Shown here in pieces: positions 1-6,301 of a stretch of DNA of 6,301 nucleotides. The notes below the pieces were generated by a model, which was not told where the DNA came from, ran no database searches, and saw only the letters and a program-made list of their open reading frames with translations. Every line of letters begins with the position of its first letter. Within the stretch, counting starts at the first letter, position 1. The translations under genes and the position numbers were made by a program. The DNA comes from Bdellovibrionales bacterium RBG_16_40_8 (lineage in GTDB: Bacteria > Bdellovibrionota > Bdellovibrionia > Bdellovibrionales > UBA1609): NCBI GenBank assembly GCA_001769925.1, contig MEPT01000101.1, positions 27,457 to 33,757 of the forward strand. Reading direction: 5' to 3'.

Positions 1-212
1 TCACCCGGCTGGCCCTGGCCTTGCCCAATGCCCCCGCGGTCTCTTGGGCCATATTTAAATTTTGGGATTTCAATAGACGGTACCGGGATCTTAACAAATT
101 CTTTTTCTTGTTTACCTATCATCTCGCCTTGAGTTATATACTTTTTAAAATGCTGCTTAATGCGACCCTTGATGATTTCGCGAAAACGTCTATGGTCTTC
201 TAGTATAGACAT
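1..212 (-). CDS. yeaH: DUF444 family protein (YeaH/YhbH), N-terminal part, cut by window edge
   Basis: The gene begins at the ATG whose complement is at 210-212 and stays open for 70 codons to the window edge, so only the N-terminus is present. The visible protein starts MSILEDHRRFREIIKGRIKQ, continues with a Tyr-Ile-Thr-Gln-Gly-Glu-Met-Ile-Gly stretch (25-33) and an IPVPSIEIPKFKYG block (42-55), and ends in a Gly/Gln-rich run GIGQGQGQPG (61-70). The RFREIIKGRI start, the IPVP..IPKF block and the GQG run are recognisable features of the DUF444 (YeaH/YhbH) family. The biochemical role of that family is poorly defined; it works genetically with the PrkA kinase and SpoVR in stationary-phase, starvation or sporulation responses. 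The start lies only 7 bases after the prkA stop codon, so the two are almost certainly one operon and may be translationally coupled. A purine-rich stretch precedes the ATG but no strong ribosome binding site is seen. The C-terminal domain cannot be judged here. Confidence 0.88.
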   Translation of the reverse strand, partial: MSILEDHRRFREIIKGRIKQHFKKYITQGEMIGKQEKEFVKIPVPSIEIPKFKYGPRDRGGIGQGQGQPG

Positions 213-219
213 GGCTTTT

Positions 220-2310
220 TTATTTTTTCTCTTTTACTTCGCCACGAGCGAATATGTTTGCTACATACTGTAGCACGTCTTGTGCCGACACCTCGTCATA
301 ACCAAATTCTTTTATTAAGCGCGACTTGACTTGCTCTATTTTTTCTTGAGTATCGCGAGTTTCAGTAGACGAAACATGCGACGTTAATTTGATGGTGTCA
401 CGCTGATCTTCAAATAGCTTTCGCTCAAAAGCGCGGTGCAGTCGCTCATTGGTTTTATAGTCGAATTTTTTGCCCTCAAGTGCAAGCGCCCCGATATAAT
501 GCATAATCTCTCTACGAAAATCGTCTTTTCGTGATTCAGGAATGTCAATTCTCTCTTCAACTGCTCGCATTAGCCTTTCGTCTGACTCTTCGAGTTGCCC
601 CGAAAATTGGTTACGCAATTTTTCACCTTGAGTGTACGCCTTTAAATTATCAATATAGTTTGCACAAAGACGACCCAGTGCGCCCTCGTCCGAGCTCACC
701 GCTCGCTGAACTTCACTTTTTATAATTTCTTCGTACTCTTGCTTAACAACGCCAATAAGCTCGCGATAGTCATTTCTTATATCTTCGTTGTTAGCTAAGA
801 ACGGATGATTTTTAAGACCAGACTCAAGCTCATTTAAAATCATAAACGGATTTACCGATCCGCGACTTAACTGCTGTGACAGCACAATAGCATTTGAAAT
901 CTTGTCTTGAATATAACGAGGCGAAACTCCGTCAAGTCCTTCGCGCTTTGCCTCTTTACGCAATTCTTTTACGTTGTCTTCTGTGAAATTTGGTAATGCC
1001 TTGCCATCATACAGTTTTAATTTCTGTGCCCGCGTTAAATTAGCTTTCTTCGGTTTTTCAATGCGCGTAAGTATTGCCCACATAGCGGCCATTTCGATTG
1101 TATGCGGGGCTATACTTACCCCGCGCAGGCGCTTTGAATTAAAGTCTTTTTTATAAATTTTTATTTCTTGGTGAAGTTTTGTAATGTATGGAATATCAAT
1201 TCTCACCGTTCGATCGCGCAGAGCCTCCATAAATTCGTTATCTTGAAGTCTGCGAAATTCTGGCTCGTTCGTATGCCCTATAATAACTTCGTCTATATGA
1301 GTTTGCGCGAATTTTTTTGGCTTTACTTTGTGCTCTTGTGATGCCCCTAGCAAATCGTATAAAAAAGCTACATCAAGTTTTAAAACTTCGACAAATTCAA
1401 TAATGCCTCTGTTAGCAATATTAAATTCCCCATCGAAATTGAAAGCTCGCGGATCAGAATCAGACCCATATTCTGCAATTTTACGATAGTTGAGGTCTCC
1501 TGTAAGTTCGGTGCTATCTTGATTTTTTTCGTCTTTTGGCTGAAAAGTGCCAATACCGATGCGGTCGGCTTCACTTAATACTAAGCGCTTTACACGCACA
1601 TGATCAAATACACGCCCGATATTGCCATTATATTTATCTAATAACATTTTAAAAATATATCTGCTTGGCGGACAGGGCTCACCTTGTATAGATATACGAA
1701 AGTCATCGCGACTACTGCGATTTAGTTCTTCGCACAATTTTATACGCATCTCTTCAGGCACCAGCACCAGAGGGTCTTCATGCATCGGGCTTGGCATAAC
1801 TCGCACACCTTTACCGAAAATTTCTTCATGCTCACATGCTTCATCTACCCATTCAAAAGTATATAGTGCGCCCTGCTCAGTTTTAGAGTAGTTTTCAACG
1901 CCTTTTTTTATCATGCGACAAACTGTAGACTTAGCGCTGCCTACAGGCCCATGAAGTAAAATTACTCTTTTTTCGGCGCCATAACCTTGCGCTGCCGCCC
2001 GCAAAACATTCACAAGTTTCATGAGCGGGATATCCAGCCCGAAAACTGCGTCTCGCCCACCGCTATCTTCATCATCGAAAAATTTGTAGTGTATTACATG
2101 TTTCTTTACGTCCACATATTCTTCAGTGCCTTTTTCAACAATAAGGTCATAAAGGCGCTGAAAGGCATTGCGCGTTACGCGCGGATTCTTTTTTACTAAA
2201 GCAATGTAGTCGCTAAAACTACCGATCCAATTTAGTTCTCGATACTCTTTTGAACTCTGCCACTCTTTTAAAAAGGAATTAAAATTTAGCGAATTCCATT
2301 CGTTAGACAT
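220..2310 (-). CDS. prkA: PrkA family serine protein kinase / AAA+ ATPase
   Basis: This 696-aa cytoplasmic protein (numbering from the ATG at 2310) matches the PrkA/YeaG family along its whole length. An N-terminal region (1-115) leads to an AAA+ core with Walker [10 protein letters not shown] (121-129), the family block PMHEDPL (175-181), the block [18 protein letters not shown] (248-265), a Walker B-like RGIIEFVEV (301-309) and a sensor-like GHTNEPEF (345-352). The C-terminal PrkA kinase domain follows, including [16 protein letters not shown] and KLYDGKALP. From memory it resembles Bacillus subtilis PrkA more than E. coli YeaG, and at 696 aa it is longer than either (about 630-645). Part of the excess appears to be an insertion near 151-172, just before PMHEDP. 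The residue before the Walker A Lys is Ala, not the usual Gly. Family members phosphorylate Ser/Thr and act in starvation or sporulation responses; the Bacillus protein has also been reported as an ATP-dependent protease. An in-frame TTG at 2328 would add six residues; the ATG is preferred, though neither has a good ribosome binding site. The DUF444 gene follows after 7 bases. Confidence 0.95.
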   Translation of the reverse strand: MSNEWNSLNFNSFLKEWQSSKEYRELNWIGSFSDYIALVKKNPRVTRNAFQRLYDLIVEKGTEEYVDVKKHVIHYKFFDDEDSGGRDAVFGLDIPLMKLVNVLRAAAQGYGAEKRVILLHGPVGSAKSTVCRMIKKGVENYSKTEQGALYTFEWVDEACEHEEIFGKGVRVMPSPMHEDPLVLVPEEMRIKLCEELNRSSRDDFRISIQGEPCPPSRYIFKMLLDKYNGNIGRVFDHVRVKRLVLSEADRIGIGTFQPKDEKNQDSTELTGDLNYRKIAEYGSDSDPRAFNFDGEFNIANRGIIEFVEVLKLDVAFLYDLLGASQEHKVKPKKFAQTHIDEVIIGHTNEPEFRRLQDNEFMEALRDRTVRIDIPYITKLHQEIKIYKKDFNSKRLRGVSIAPHTIEMAAMWAILTRIEKPKKANLTRAQKLKLYDGKALPNFTEDNVKELRKEAKREGLDGVSPRYIQDKISNAIVLSQQLSRGSVNPFMILNELESGLKNHPFLANNEDIRNDYRELIGVVKQEYEEIIKSEVQRAVSSDEGALGRLCANYIDNLKAYTQGEKLRNQFSGQLEESDERLMRAVEERIDIPESRKDDFRREIMHYIGALALEGKKFDYKTNERLHRAFERKLFEDQRDTIKLTSHVSSTETRDTQEKIEQVKSRLIKEFGYDEVSAQDVLQYVANIFARGEVKEKK

Positions 2311-2377
2311 ATGTTTATTATGCCGCAAAAATGGACTTTTAGCGACCTACCGCCACAGAACTAGACGTTTGCCAGTA

Positions 2378-3052
2378 CTAACTTTTCTTAATTTTAAATG
2401 AGCTGGGGGCCTTTAGCTCAAATGTCTTGTCTCTATCTGAGATTTTACCCTCAAAGCTGTATAGATTGATCTGCACCAACGCGGTTGCATGTTGAAACGA
2501 AATGACGCGTTTTGCGCCCTCGCGGCTTATCCACTCAATTAGTAGACCAGATTTAAGGTCCTTGCAGTTTTTTAAAAATCTATCTTTATCTAATACACAA
2601 CTCCAGTTTTTACTCTCTATAGCGCGATCAAAAAAAATATTATATAAAACGGCGGGTTCAATTGGCACACGAAGAAGTCCGCGAAGCGATTCTCTTGTCG
2701 CTTGCATCCTATAAACAATTTTTTCTGAAACATTTAAATATTCAAGACTTGATCCCTTCATAAGCACACTTGCCACATGCGTGCCCATAGGCGAAGTTAT
2801 ATCCATACGTAACTTCTCACCATCTATTGCCTTAACCTCCAGATTAACCAAACTACTTTTTGCCTCTTTTTTATCGCGTATCAACGCCTTACCTCGCCAC
2901 TCGCCCTCTTTATAATTAGAAAATTTCTTTGGCGAAAACAGTGCGCACCCTTGCAAGAAAAGGCTAATTGAAAAAAACGCAGCTAATAATATTGTAGAAA
3001 AGCTATTTGCCCCTTGTAGAAGCTGGTGTCCGTTCCATAGATCGCGTTTCAA
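2378..3052 (-). CDS. LolB-like outer-membrane lipoprotein
   Basis: Numbered from the TTG at 3052, this 224-aa protein has a basic N-terminus (MKRDLW), a hydrophobic stretch FSTILLAAFFSISLF (19-33) and the lipobox-like LQGC, with Cys36 as the predicted lipidated residue. The mature part is 189 aa, close to the roughly 186 of E. coli LolB. It has the pattern of the LolB/DUF4292 fold: an early Trp-x-Gly strand (EWRGKALI, 51-58), the ITSPMG turn (85-90) that recalls the L-x-x-P-L-G of LolB, and SLRGLLRVPI (122-131), which recalls the helix before the PIP motif. Cys152 and Cys163 could form a disulfide. LolB receives lipoproteins from LolA and inserts them into the outer membrane. The preceding TPR lipoprotein gene supports the call, because TPR-lolB is a known gene pair in Pseudomonas. 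The start is uncertain: no ATG or GTG is available. TTG 3052 overlaps the TPR gene by 50 bases but lacks a ribosome binding site; TTG 3103 has AAGGCGG upstream but overlaps by 101 bases. Confidence 0.72.
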   Translation of the reverse strand: MKRDLWNGHQLLQGANSFSTILLAAFFSISLFLQGCALFSPKKFSNYKEGEWRGKALIRDKKEAKSSLVNLEVKAIDGEKLRMDITSPMGTHVASVLMKGSSLEYLNVSEKIVYRMQATRESLRGLLRVPIEPAVLYNIFFDRAIESKNWSCVLDKDRFLKNCKDLKSGLLIEWISREGAKRVISFQHATALVQINLYSFEGKISDRDKTFELKAPSSFKIKKS

Positions 3053-4823
3053 GTAGCGTAATTTTAGATTTGATTTTATTAGCTTTTGATTGATTACTTT
3101 CAACTGACACCGCCTTCATGTACATTTGTTTGGCTTTATCAACCAATTCAAAGACATAATAGGCATCTCCGAGGTGTTCTGCAATAATACTCTCGTCTGG
3201 TTTTAAACGATAGGCGGCTTCAAGGTATTGAATGGCCTCTTCTGCGCGCCCCTGTTTAAATAAAACCCAGCCAAGCGTGTCAAGAATGTAACCATCACTA
3301 GGTTGTAATTTCATTGCCTTTCGCGCAAGCGTCTCAGCCTCTTCAAGATTAATGTTTCCCTCTGCAAATGTGTAGGCCAAATAATTAATTGCTTGAACAT
3401 GATTTTCATCGATAGCTATTACTTTGCGCATCTCGACTATTGTATCGTCAGTTCTGCCAACACGATCATACATAGATCCTAAATAAAACCGAATTTGCGT
3501 ATCATCAGGAAACTTTTTAAGCCCACGCTCGAGCATACTAATACCTTTCTTATACTCTCGAAGCTCATCGAGAACAGAAGCGTAAAATGCATAAAATTGA
3601 GGCACGTCGTCTCGGACAGCAATAGACTTTTGCAGAAGATCGCCTGCCGACTTTAAATCATGTTTTTTGCGGTAAAGAAAAGCTGCGTGCACAACAGCAT
3701 CAGCAAAATATGTGCTTACACCTTCAATTTTCTGAAAGTTGCGAATAGCCAAATCTACATTATTCTTTTCTTCATAGACCGCTGCAAGCCAGAAGCGAAT
3801 TTTGTCTGAGCTTGGCTCTATATTGATAATTTCTTCAAGTTTTACTATTGCTTCGTCATACTTTTTCTTTTCAATTAGTATAAGTGCTATTTTAACTTTA
3901 ATGTTTAAAATTTGTGGCTCGTATGATTCAAGAGTTACAAGATGCTTATAGGCTTTGTCATAATTTTCGTCTTCAAGGTACAAGTTCTGCAGTTCATATG
4001 CGATATTTTTTTTAGGGCCGAATTGCTCTTGAAATGATTCTAATAATTTATAGGCCTTTTCTTTTTTACCTTGTTTAGTATACAACCCCGCTAAGACCAA
4101 TACTCCTTCGTCAAATTCAGGATTGTTTTGTAAACCATCTGTATAGGCTTTCTCTGCTTGTTTATAGTGAGCGGCCCCTTGGCCCTCGCGCATTAAGCCC
4201 ATATAATAATAGGCGAGATGTTTTTTTTCATTTTCTGGCAGCCTAGTGGCCTTCATGAAATAATTTTCGGCTTCATCAAAACGCTCTTCTTCAGCAAATA
4301 ACGCCCCGATATTGAGCAATATATCAGCATTTTCTGGCTCTTTCTTCAATGCAAATTGATAATGTTCTAAGGCTGGGCGATACATTTTCAAAGCTGTATA
4401 GAGCCCGCCTAGAAAAAGTTGAACCTCAACACTTTCTTGATCCATTTGATAGGCCTGCTCAGCCTGCTCAAGCGCCTCTGTCAGTAGCCCCTGTTTCAGA
4501 TACTCATTGCCCAATCTCAAACGAATACTTGCAGACTGAGCATCATATACTGTTGCTAATTTAAATTCTTCAATCGCCTTTTCAGACTCACCATCAAAAC
4601 TCAGTGCCTCGCCTAGTGCAAAATGATAATCTGCCTGCGTATGAACGTGAGTCGGATCTATAGTTGGGTCATCAGATGTTTCAGCGGGGGGAGACATTGA
4701 TTTCGGCGCTGGATTAAAATTTGAAAAATCAGAATTGCGAAATCTGGACCCTAAATCAGGGGTGGCACACGACACTAATGTACAAGAAAAAATGCACAAA
4801 AAAATCTTAAGAGCTCTATTCAT
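3003..4823 (-). CDS. TPR-repeat lipoprotein (PA4667-like partner of LolB)
   Basis: This 606-aa protein starts with a lipoprotein signal peptide, MNRALKIFLCIFSCTLVSC, with lipobox LVSC and Cys19 as the expected lipid anchor. A Ser/Pro/Asn-rich linker (about 20-60) follows, and then about 15 consecutive tetratricopeptide repeats from about 63 to 575. Clear examples are at 98-131 (LRLGNEYLKQGLLTEALEQA) and 514-543 (LDTLGWVLFKQGRAEEAIQY). The tail (576-606) is basic. TPR arrays are helical scaffolds for protein contacts; here the array would sit in the periplasm, tethered to a membrane. The late repeats, with LEEAETLARKAMKLQPSDGYILDTLGWV, resemble the conserved end of the Pseudomonas PA4667-type family, whose gene lies directly before lolB. 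In this window too the next gene is LolB-like and overlaps the 3' end. Asn20 or similar sorting residues are absent: position +2 is Ala, so the E. coli Asp+2 rule would not retain it in the inner membrane. The ATG is preceded by GGTGGTGA, a modest ribosome binding site. The partner and exact function are not known. Confidence 0.9.
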   Translation of the reverse strand: MNRALKIFLCIFSCTLVSCATPDLGSRFRNSDFSNFNPAPKSMSPPAETSDDPTIDPTHVHTQADYHFALGEALSFDGESEKAIEEFKLATVYDAQSASIRLRLGNEYLKQGLLTEALEQAEQAYQMDQESVEVQLFLGGLYTALKMYRPALEHYQFALKKEPENADILLNIGALFAEEERFDEAENYFMKATRLPENEKKHLAYYYMGLMREGQGAAHYKQAEKAYTDGLQNNPEFDEGVLVLAGLYTKQGKKEKAYKLLESFQEQFGPKKNIAYELQNLYLEDENYDKAYKHLVTLESYEPQILNIKVKIALILIEKKKYDEAIVKLEEIINIEPSSDKIRFWLAAVYEEKNNVDLAIRNFQKIEGVSTYFADAVVHAAFLYRKKHDLKSAGDLLQKSIAVRDDVPQFYAFYASVLDELREYKKGISMLERGLKKFPDDTQIRFYLGSMYDRVGRTDDTIVEMRKVIAIDENHVQAINYLAYTFAEGNINLEEAETLARKAMKLQPSDGYILDTLGWVLFKQGRAEEAIQYLEAAYRLKPDESIIAEHLGDAYYVFELVDKAKQMYMKAVSVESNQSKANKIKSKITLLETRSMERTPASTRGK

Positions 4824-4934
4824 TCACCACCAATAATAAAAAATTCCAAGAAACTTAGAGAATTGATCGGTTTTTCTATTGATTGCCTGAAGAATTTAGT
4901 GGTGATTAAAAGGTCTAGCTTGTCTCAAATTGCT

Positions 4935-5402
4935 TCAAGACGAGCTCATAACTGACAAAATATCATCGCCTTTTCTTAATATACTAGACGTAGGTTCTGA
5001 CGTATCATCTAAACTATCGTTATCCACAGAATTACGCACGCCATCTGCACCGAACGAAAGCACAAAAACCTTACGTTTCTCATCATACTCAAATACTTTG
5101 TAGTAATAAGGGTGACTCCAGGGGTCCATGCCAATTCTTCCCTCAACTGGTATTTTAGTTGTGGATTGGCTAGAAATGGTGCGGCCATGGCTACTACTCT
5201 TCTTTGCATCATCACGATATAGGCTTTTGTAGCCCTCTGAAATAATTTGCGACGCCATCATTTCGGCTCCACGAATTGCCTGCTGCTTCTTTTGATCAAT
5301 AAAAGAATTGGATATTATTGACATTATGAGCACTAGAGAGACGCTCAATAGAGTCAACACAGAGAACGTATCAAATGTGGTAAATACTTGTTTTTCTTCC
5401 AC
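4935..5402 (-). CDS. Membrane-anchored GspG-like (pseudopilin-like) protein
   Basis: This 155-aa protein begins with a short acidic/basic segment (MEEKQVFTTFDTF) and one hydrophobic helix (about 14-33, VLTLLSVSLVLIMSIISNSF). A likely helical extension rich in Lys/Gln/Ala follows (37-60), and then a Ser-rich linker (68-82). The C-terminal part contains EGRIGMDPWSHPYYYKV (87-103), a VLSFGADG strand-turn (114-121), an Asp-rich stretch (127-133) and GDDILS (145-150). The order DPW-x-x-PY, then SFGADG, then an acidic loop ending GDDI is characteristic of GspG, the major pseudopilin of type II secretion, where this loop binds calcium. The overall plan of N-terminal helix plus small C-terminal domain also fits. 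Unlike true pseudopilins, no Gly followed by a Phe-Thr-Leu-x-Glu motif is visible before the helix, so prepilin peptidase processing is doubtful. The start is a GTG directly after an in-frame TAA and has no clear ribosome binding site. No other secretion genes are in the window. The TPR gene starts 111 bases further on. Confidence 0.7.
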   Translation of the reverse strand: MEEKQVFTTFDTFSVLTLLSVSLVLIMSIISNSFIDQKKQQAIRGAEMMASQIISEGYKSLYRDDAKKSSSHGRTISSQSTTKIPVEGRIGMDPWSHPYYYKVFEYDEKRKVFVLSFGADGVRNSVDNDSLDDTSEPTSSILRKGDDILSVMSSS

Positions 5403-5489
5403 TTTTTATAAACATAACGTATAACGATATGGTCCTTTGTCTAGTGATCGGCTAAGTTTGAGGTCTACTTAAGAAGTTTTTTTGTTTTT

Positions 5490-5507
5490 TTTGGTAAAAT
5501 AACCAAA
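5490..5507. repeat. Short inverted repeat TTTGGT-N6-ACCAAA
   Basis: A perfect 6-base inverted repeat with a 6-base spacer lies in the 261-base gap between the two divergent genes, directly after a run of 15 T in 16 bases (5477-5492). It lacks a U-run on the correct side in either direction, so it does not look like a terminator. Its position upstream of both genes would suit an operator, but that is inference only. Confidence 0.3.
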
Positions 5508-5561
5508 CATGCCATTTTGTTTGTCTCAGTATGCGTGGGCTACCGCGAAGCGTTGTTATAG

Positions 5562-5575
5562 TTATAAATTTATAA
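5562..5575. repeat. AT-only 14-base perfect palindrome
   Basis: The sequence TTATAAATTTATAA reads the same on both strands. It sits about 20 bases upstream of the -35 box proposed for the PhaR-type gene. It could be an UP-like AT-rich element or a binding site for a dimeric regulator. In AT-rich intergenic DNA such a palindrome may also arise by chance. Confidence 0.3.
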
Positions 5576-5594
5576 AATTCGTCCGCCCCCAGGC

Positions 5595-5624
5595 TTGACA
5601 GGCCGTGACAGCAGCGCATATGTT
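5595..5624 (+). promoter_or_regulatory. Predicted sigma70-type promoter of the PhaR-type gene
   Basis: A perfect consensus -35 box TTGACA (5595-5600) is followed after 18 bases by TATGTT (5619-5624) as a -10 box. The start of transcription would fall near 5631, giving a leader of about 30 bases before the GTG at 5664. This argues that the TTG at 5595, which would open a longer reading frame, is the -35 element and not a start codon. AT-rich DNA upstream may strengthen the promoter. Confidence 0.55.
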
Positions 5625-5651
5625 GCACCTAACCGCGAAAAACCCGAGCGA

Positions 5652-5657
5652 GGGAGG
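5652..5657 (+). promoter_or_regulatory. Strong ribosome binding site GGGAGG that decides the phaR start
   Basis: GGGAGG lies 6 bases before the GTG at 5664, the best Shine-Dalgarno match in the window. A second, weaker site (TAGGA, 5686-5690) lies 9 bases before the in-frame ATG at 5700, so two starts may be used. Confidence 0.6.
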
Positions 5658-5663
5658 CTTCTG

Positions 5664-6203
5664 GTGAATCAAGAAAATACAATGGTAGGAAAATCAAATA
5701 TGAGAACAAAAATTATCAAGAGATATCAAAATCGCAAGCTGTATGACACTCAGCAAAGCTGCTACGTGACATTAGACGATATCGCAAAAATGATTCGCGC
5801 TAACGAAGACGTAATGGTTATAGATAATAAAAGTAAAAATGACATAACTGCTGCCACTTTGACGCAGATCATTTTTGAGTCTGAGAAGAAAACAGCTCAA
5901 TATGCGCCACTTTTTACGCTCCGTGAGATTATTCAATACGGTAGCGGCAGTATTTCAAATTATTTAGCAAAGCTTGGTGCTTTTCCTGCAGATTATGCTG
6001 AGAAACAAGCAGCCCACGCTCGCGAGGCCGCTCTTGAGGCTTCTTTGAAGTCACCTACACCTTCATATGACGATATTAAGCAATCTCTTGATGAGCGTGT
6101 AATTTCTGCTGCCGCCTCAAAAGCAGCTAGCACAGCTACCTTGCCAGGCACCCCTGAAGTTACACCTAATTTGCCGAGCTCTAATAGAAGCCTCGACAAC
6201 TAA
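5664..6203 (+). CDS. phaR: Polyhydroxyalkanoate synthesis regulator PhaR-type protein (PHB_acc_N domain)
   Basis: Read from the GTG at 5664 this is a 179-aa soluble protein. Residues 17-76 hold the PHB/PHA accumulation regulator DNA-binding domain: IIKRYQNRKLYDT (17-29), then SCYVTLDDIAKMIR, VMVIDNKSKNDIT and LTQIIFESE. The conserved R-Y-x-N-R-K-L-Y-D-T block is diagnostic. Further on, LREIIQYGSGSISNYL (86-101) corresponds to the region after this domain in longer homologues. The tail is Ala/Ser/Pro-rich, low in complexity and probably disordered. In PHA-producing bacteria such as Ralstonia, PhaR binds both polyhydroxyalkanoate and DNA and represses the granule protein gene phaP. No PHA synthase, phasin or other pha gene is in the window, so the target here is unknown. 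The ATG at 5700 would give 167 aa beginning MRTKIIKRYQ, close to the usual family start, and is a realistic alternative. The gene is transcribed alone, between its own promoter and a strong terminator. Confidence 0.88.
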   Translation: MNQENTMVGKSNMRTKIIKRYQNRKLYDTQQSCYVTLDDIAKMIRANEDVMVIDNKSKNDITAATLTQIIFESEKKTAQYAPLFTLREIIQYGSGSISNYLAKLGAFPADYAEKQAAHAREAALEASLKSPTPSYDDIKQSLDERVISAAASKAASTATLPGTPEVTPNLPSSNRSLDN

Positions 6204-6227
6204 GTTTCTTCTACACAAAATATATTT

Positions 6228-6262
6228 ATAAAAACCCAGGTCATAGCCTGGGTTTTTATTTT
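6228..6262 (+). terminator. Strong intrinsic terminator after phaR
   Basis: A perfect 13-base-pair stem (6228-6240 with 6247-6259) contains the GC core CCCAGG/CCTGGG and a 6-base loop, TCATAG. It is followed by a T-rich tail (TTTTTATTTT). It lies 25 bases after the phaR stop. Because the stem is flanked by A on the left and T on the right, it could also stop transcription arriving from the right on the minus strand. Confidence 0.92.
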
Positions 6263-6301
6263 GGGCAATATGCGTACGTCTGCCATGCTGCTGTTGACTA
6301 A

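Noticed and set aside
21..203. Plus-strand open frame of 60 codons
   Set aside because: It lies opposite the N-terminal part of the DUF444 gene, which has clear family similarity; the plus-strand translation shows no recognisable features.
1380..1574. Minus-strand open frame of 64 codons inside prkA
   Set aside because: It runs in another frame of the well-supported prkA gene and has no ribosome binding site or domain pattern.
2329..2377. Possible sigma54 promoter upstream of prkA (GTGGCGGTAGGTCGC)
   Set aside because: The GG and GC elements are 9 bases apart, not the required 10, and the flanking bases fit poorly.
4900..4950. Possible terminator between the pseudopilin-like gene and the TPR gene
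   Set aside because: GTCTTGA and TTGAGAC can pair over 7 bases, but with two G-U pairs, overlapping the stop codon and without an adjacent U-run.
5009..5215. Minus-strand open frame of 68 codons inside the pseudopilin-like gene
   Set aside because: The other frame carries the GspG-like motifs and the membrane helix; this one is an out-of-frame shadow.
5450..5507. Terminator formed by the T-tract and the TTTGGT/ACCAAA repeat
   Set aside because: The T-run precedes the hairpin on the plus strand and becomes A-rich on the minus strand, so neither direction gives stem plus U-run; no plus-strand gene lies upstream.
5993..6199. Minus-strand open frame of 68 codons opposite phaR
   Set aside because: It is Ala-rich only because it mirrors the Ala/Ser-rich tail of PhaR, and no start signal is visible.
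6294..6299. TTGACT as a -35 box of a further gene to the right
   Set aside because: The window ends before a -10 box could be seen, so it cannot be supported.

Overview
The window looks like an ordinary chromosomal segment of a moderately AT-rich Gram-negative bacterium. It carries two lipoproteins with signal peptidase II sites, one resembling the outer-membrane factor LolB, plus a PhaR-type regulator. The combination of a Bacillus-like PrkA kinase, a TPR/LolB pair and a small pseudopilin-like protein suggests a deltaproteobacterium-like lineage (Bdellovibrionota, SAR324, Myxococcota or similar). That placement is an inference from gene content and remembered protein families. No mobile element, CRISPR array, tRNA or rRNA was seen.

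Layout. Positions 1-5402 are all on the minus strand, so they are read from right to left. First comes a 155-aa membrane-anchored protein whose C-terminal half resembles the GspG (type II secretion major pseudopilin) calcium-binding region (5402-4935). After a 110-base gap comes a large lipoprotein built of about 15 TPR repeats (4823-3003). Its 3' end overlaps a LolB-like lipoprotein (about 3052-2378). After 67 bases follow the serine kinase/AAA+ ATPase gene prkA (2310-220) and, 7 bases later, the first 70 codons of a DUF444 protein (yeaH/yhbH, 212 to beyond position 1). On the plus strand, 5664-6203 encodes a PhaR/PHB_acc_N-type regulator. It has its own sigma70-like promoter, a strong ribosome binding site and a strong intrinsic terminator (6228-6262).

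How the genes work together. Two known gene partnerships appear side by side. The TPR lipoprotein with LolB is a pair known from Pseudomonas and other proteobacteria and is linked to outer-membrane lipoprotein placement. PrkA with the DUF444 protein is the start of the prkA-yeaH-spoVR stress/starvation module; spoVR would be expected beyond position 1. No terminator is visible between the two pairs, so read-through is possible but not shown. PhaR is a separate transcription unit, divergent from the rest.

I see no convincing wholly new system. The points most worth a second look are the pseudopilin-like protein without a recognisable prepilin cleavage site, the altered Walker A and apparent insertion in PrkA, and the uncertain, overlapping start of the LolB-like gene.
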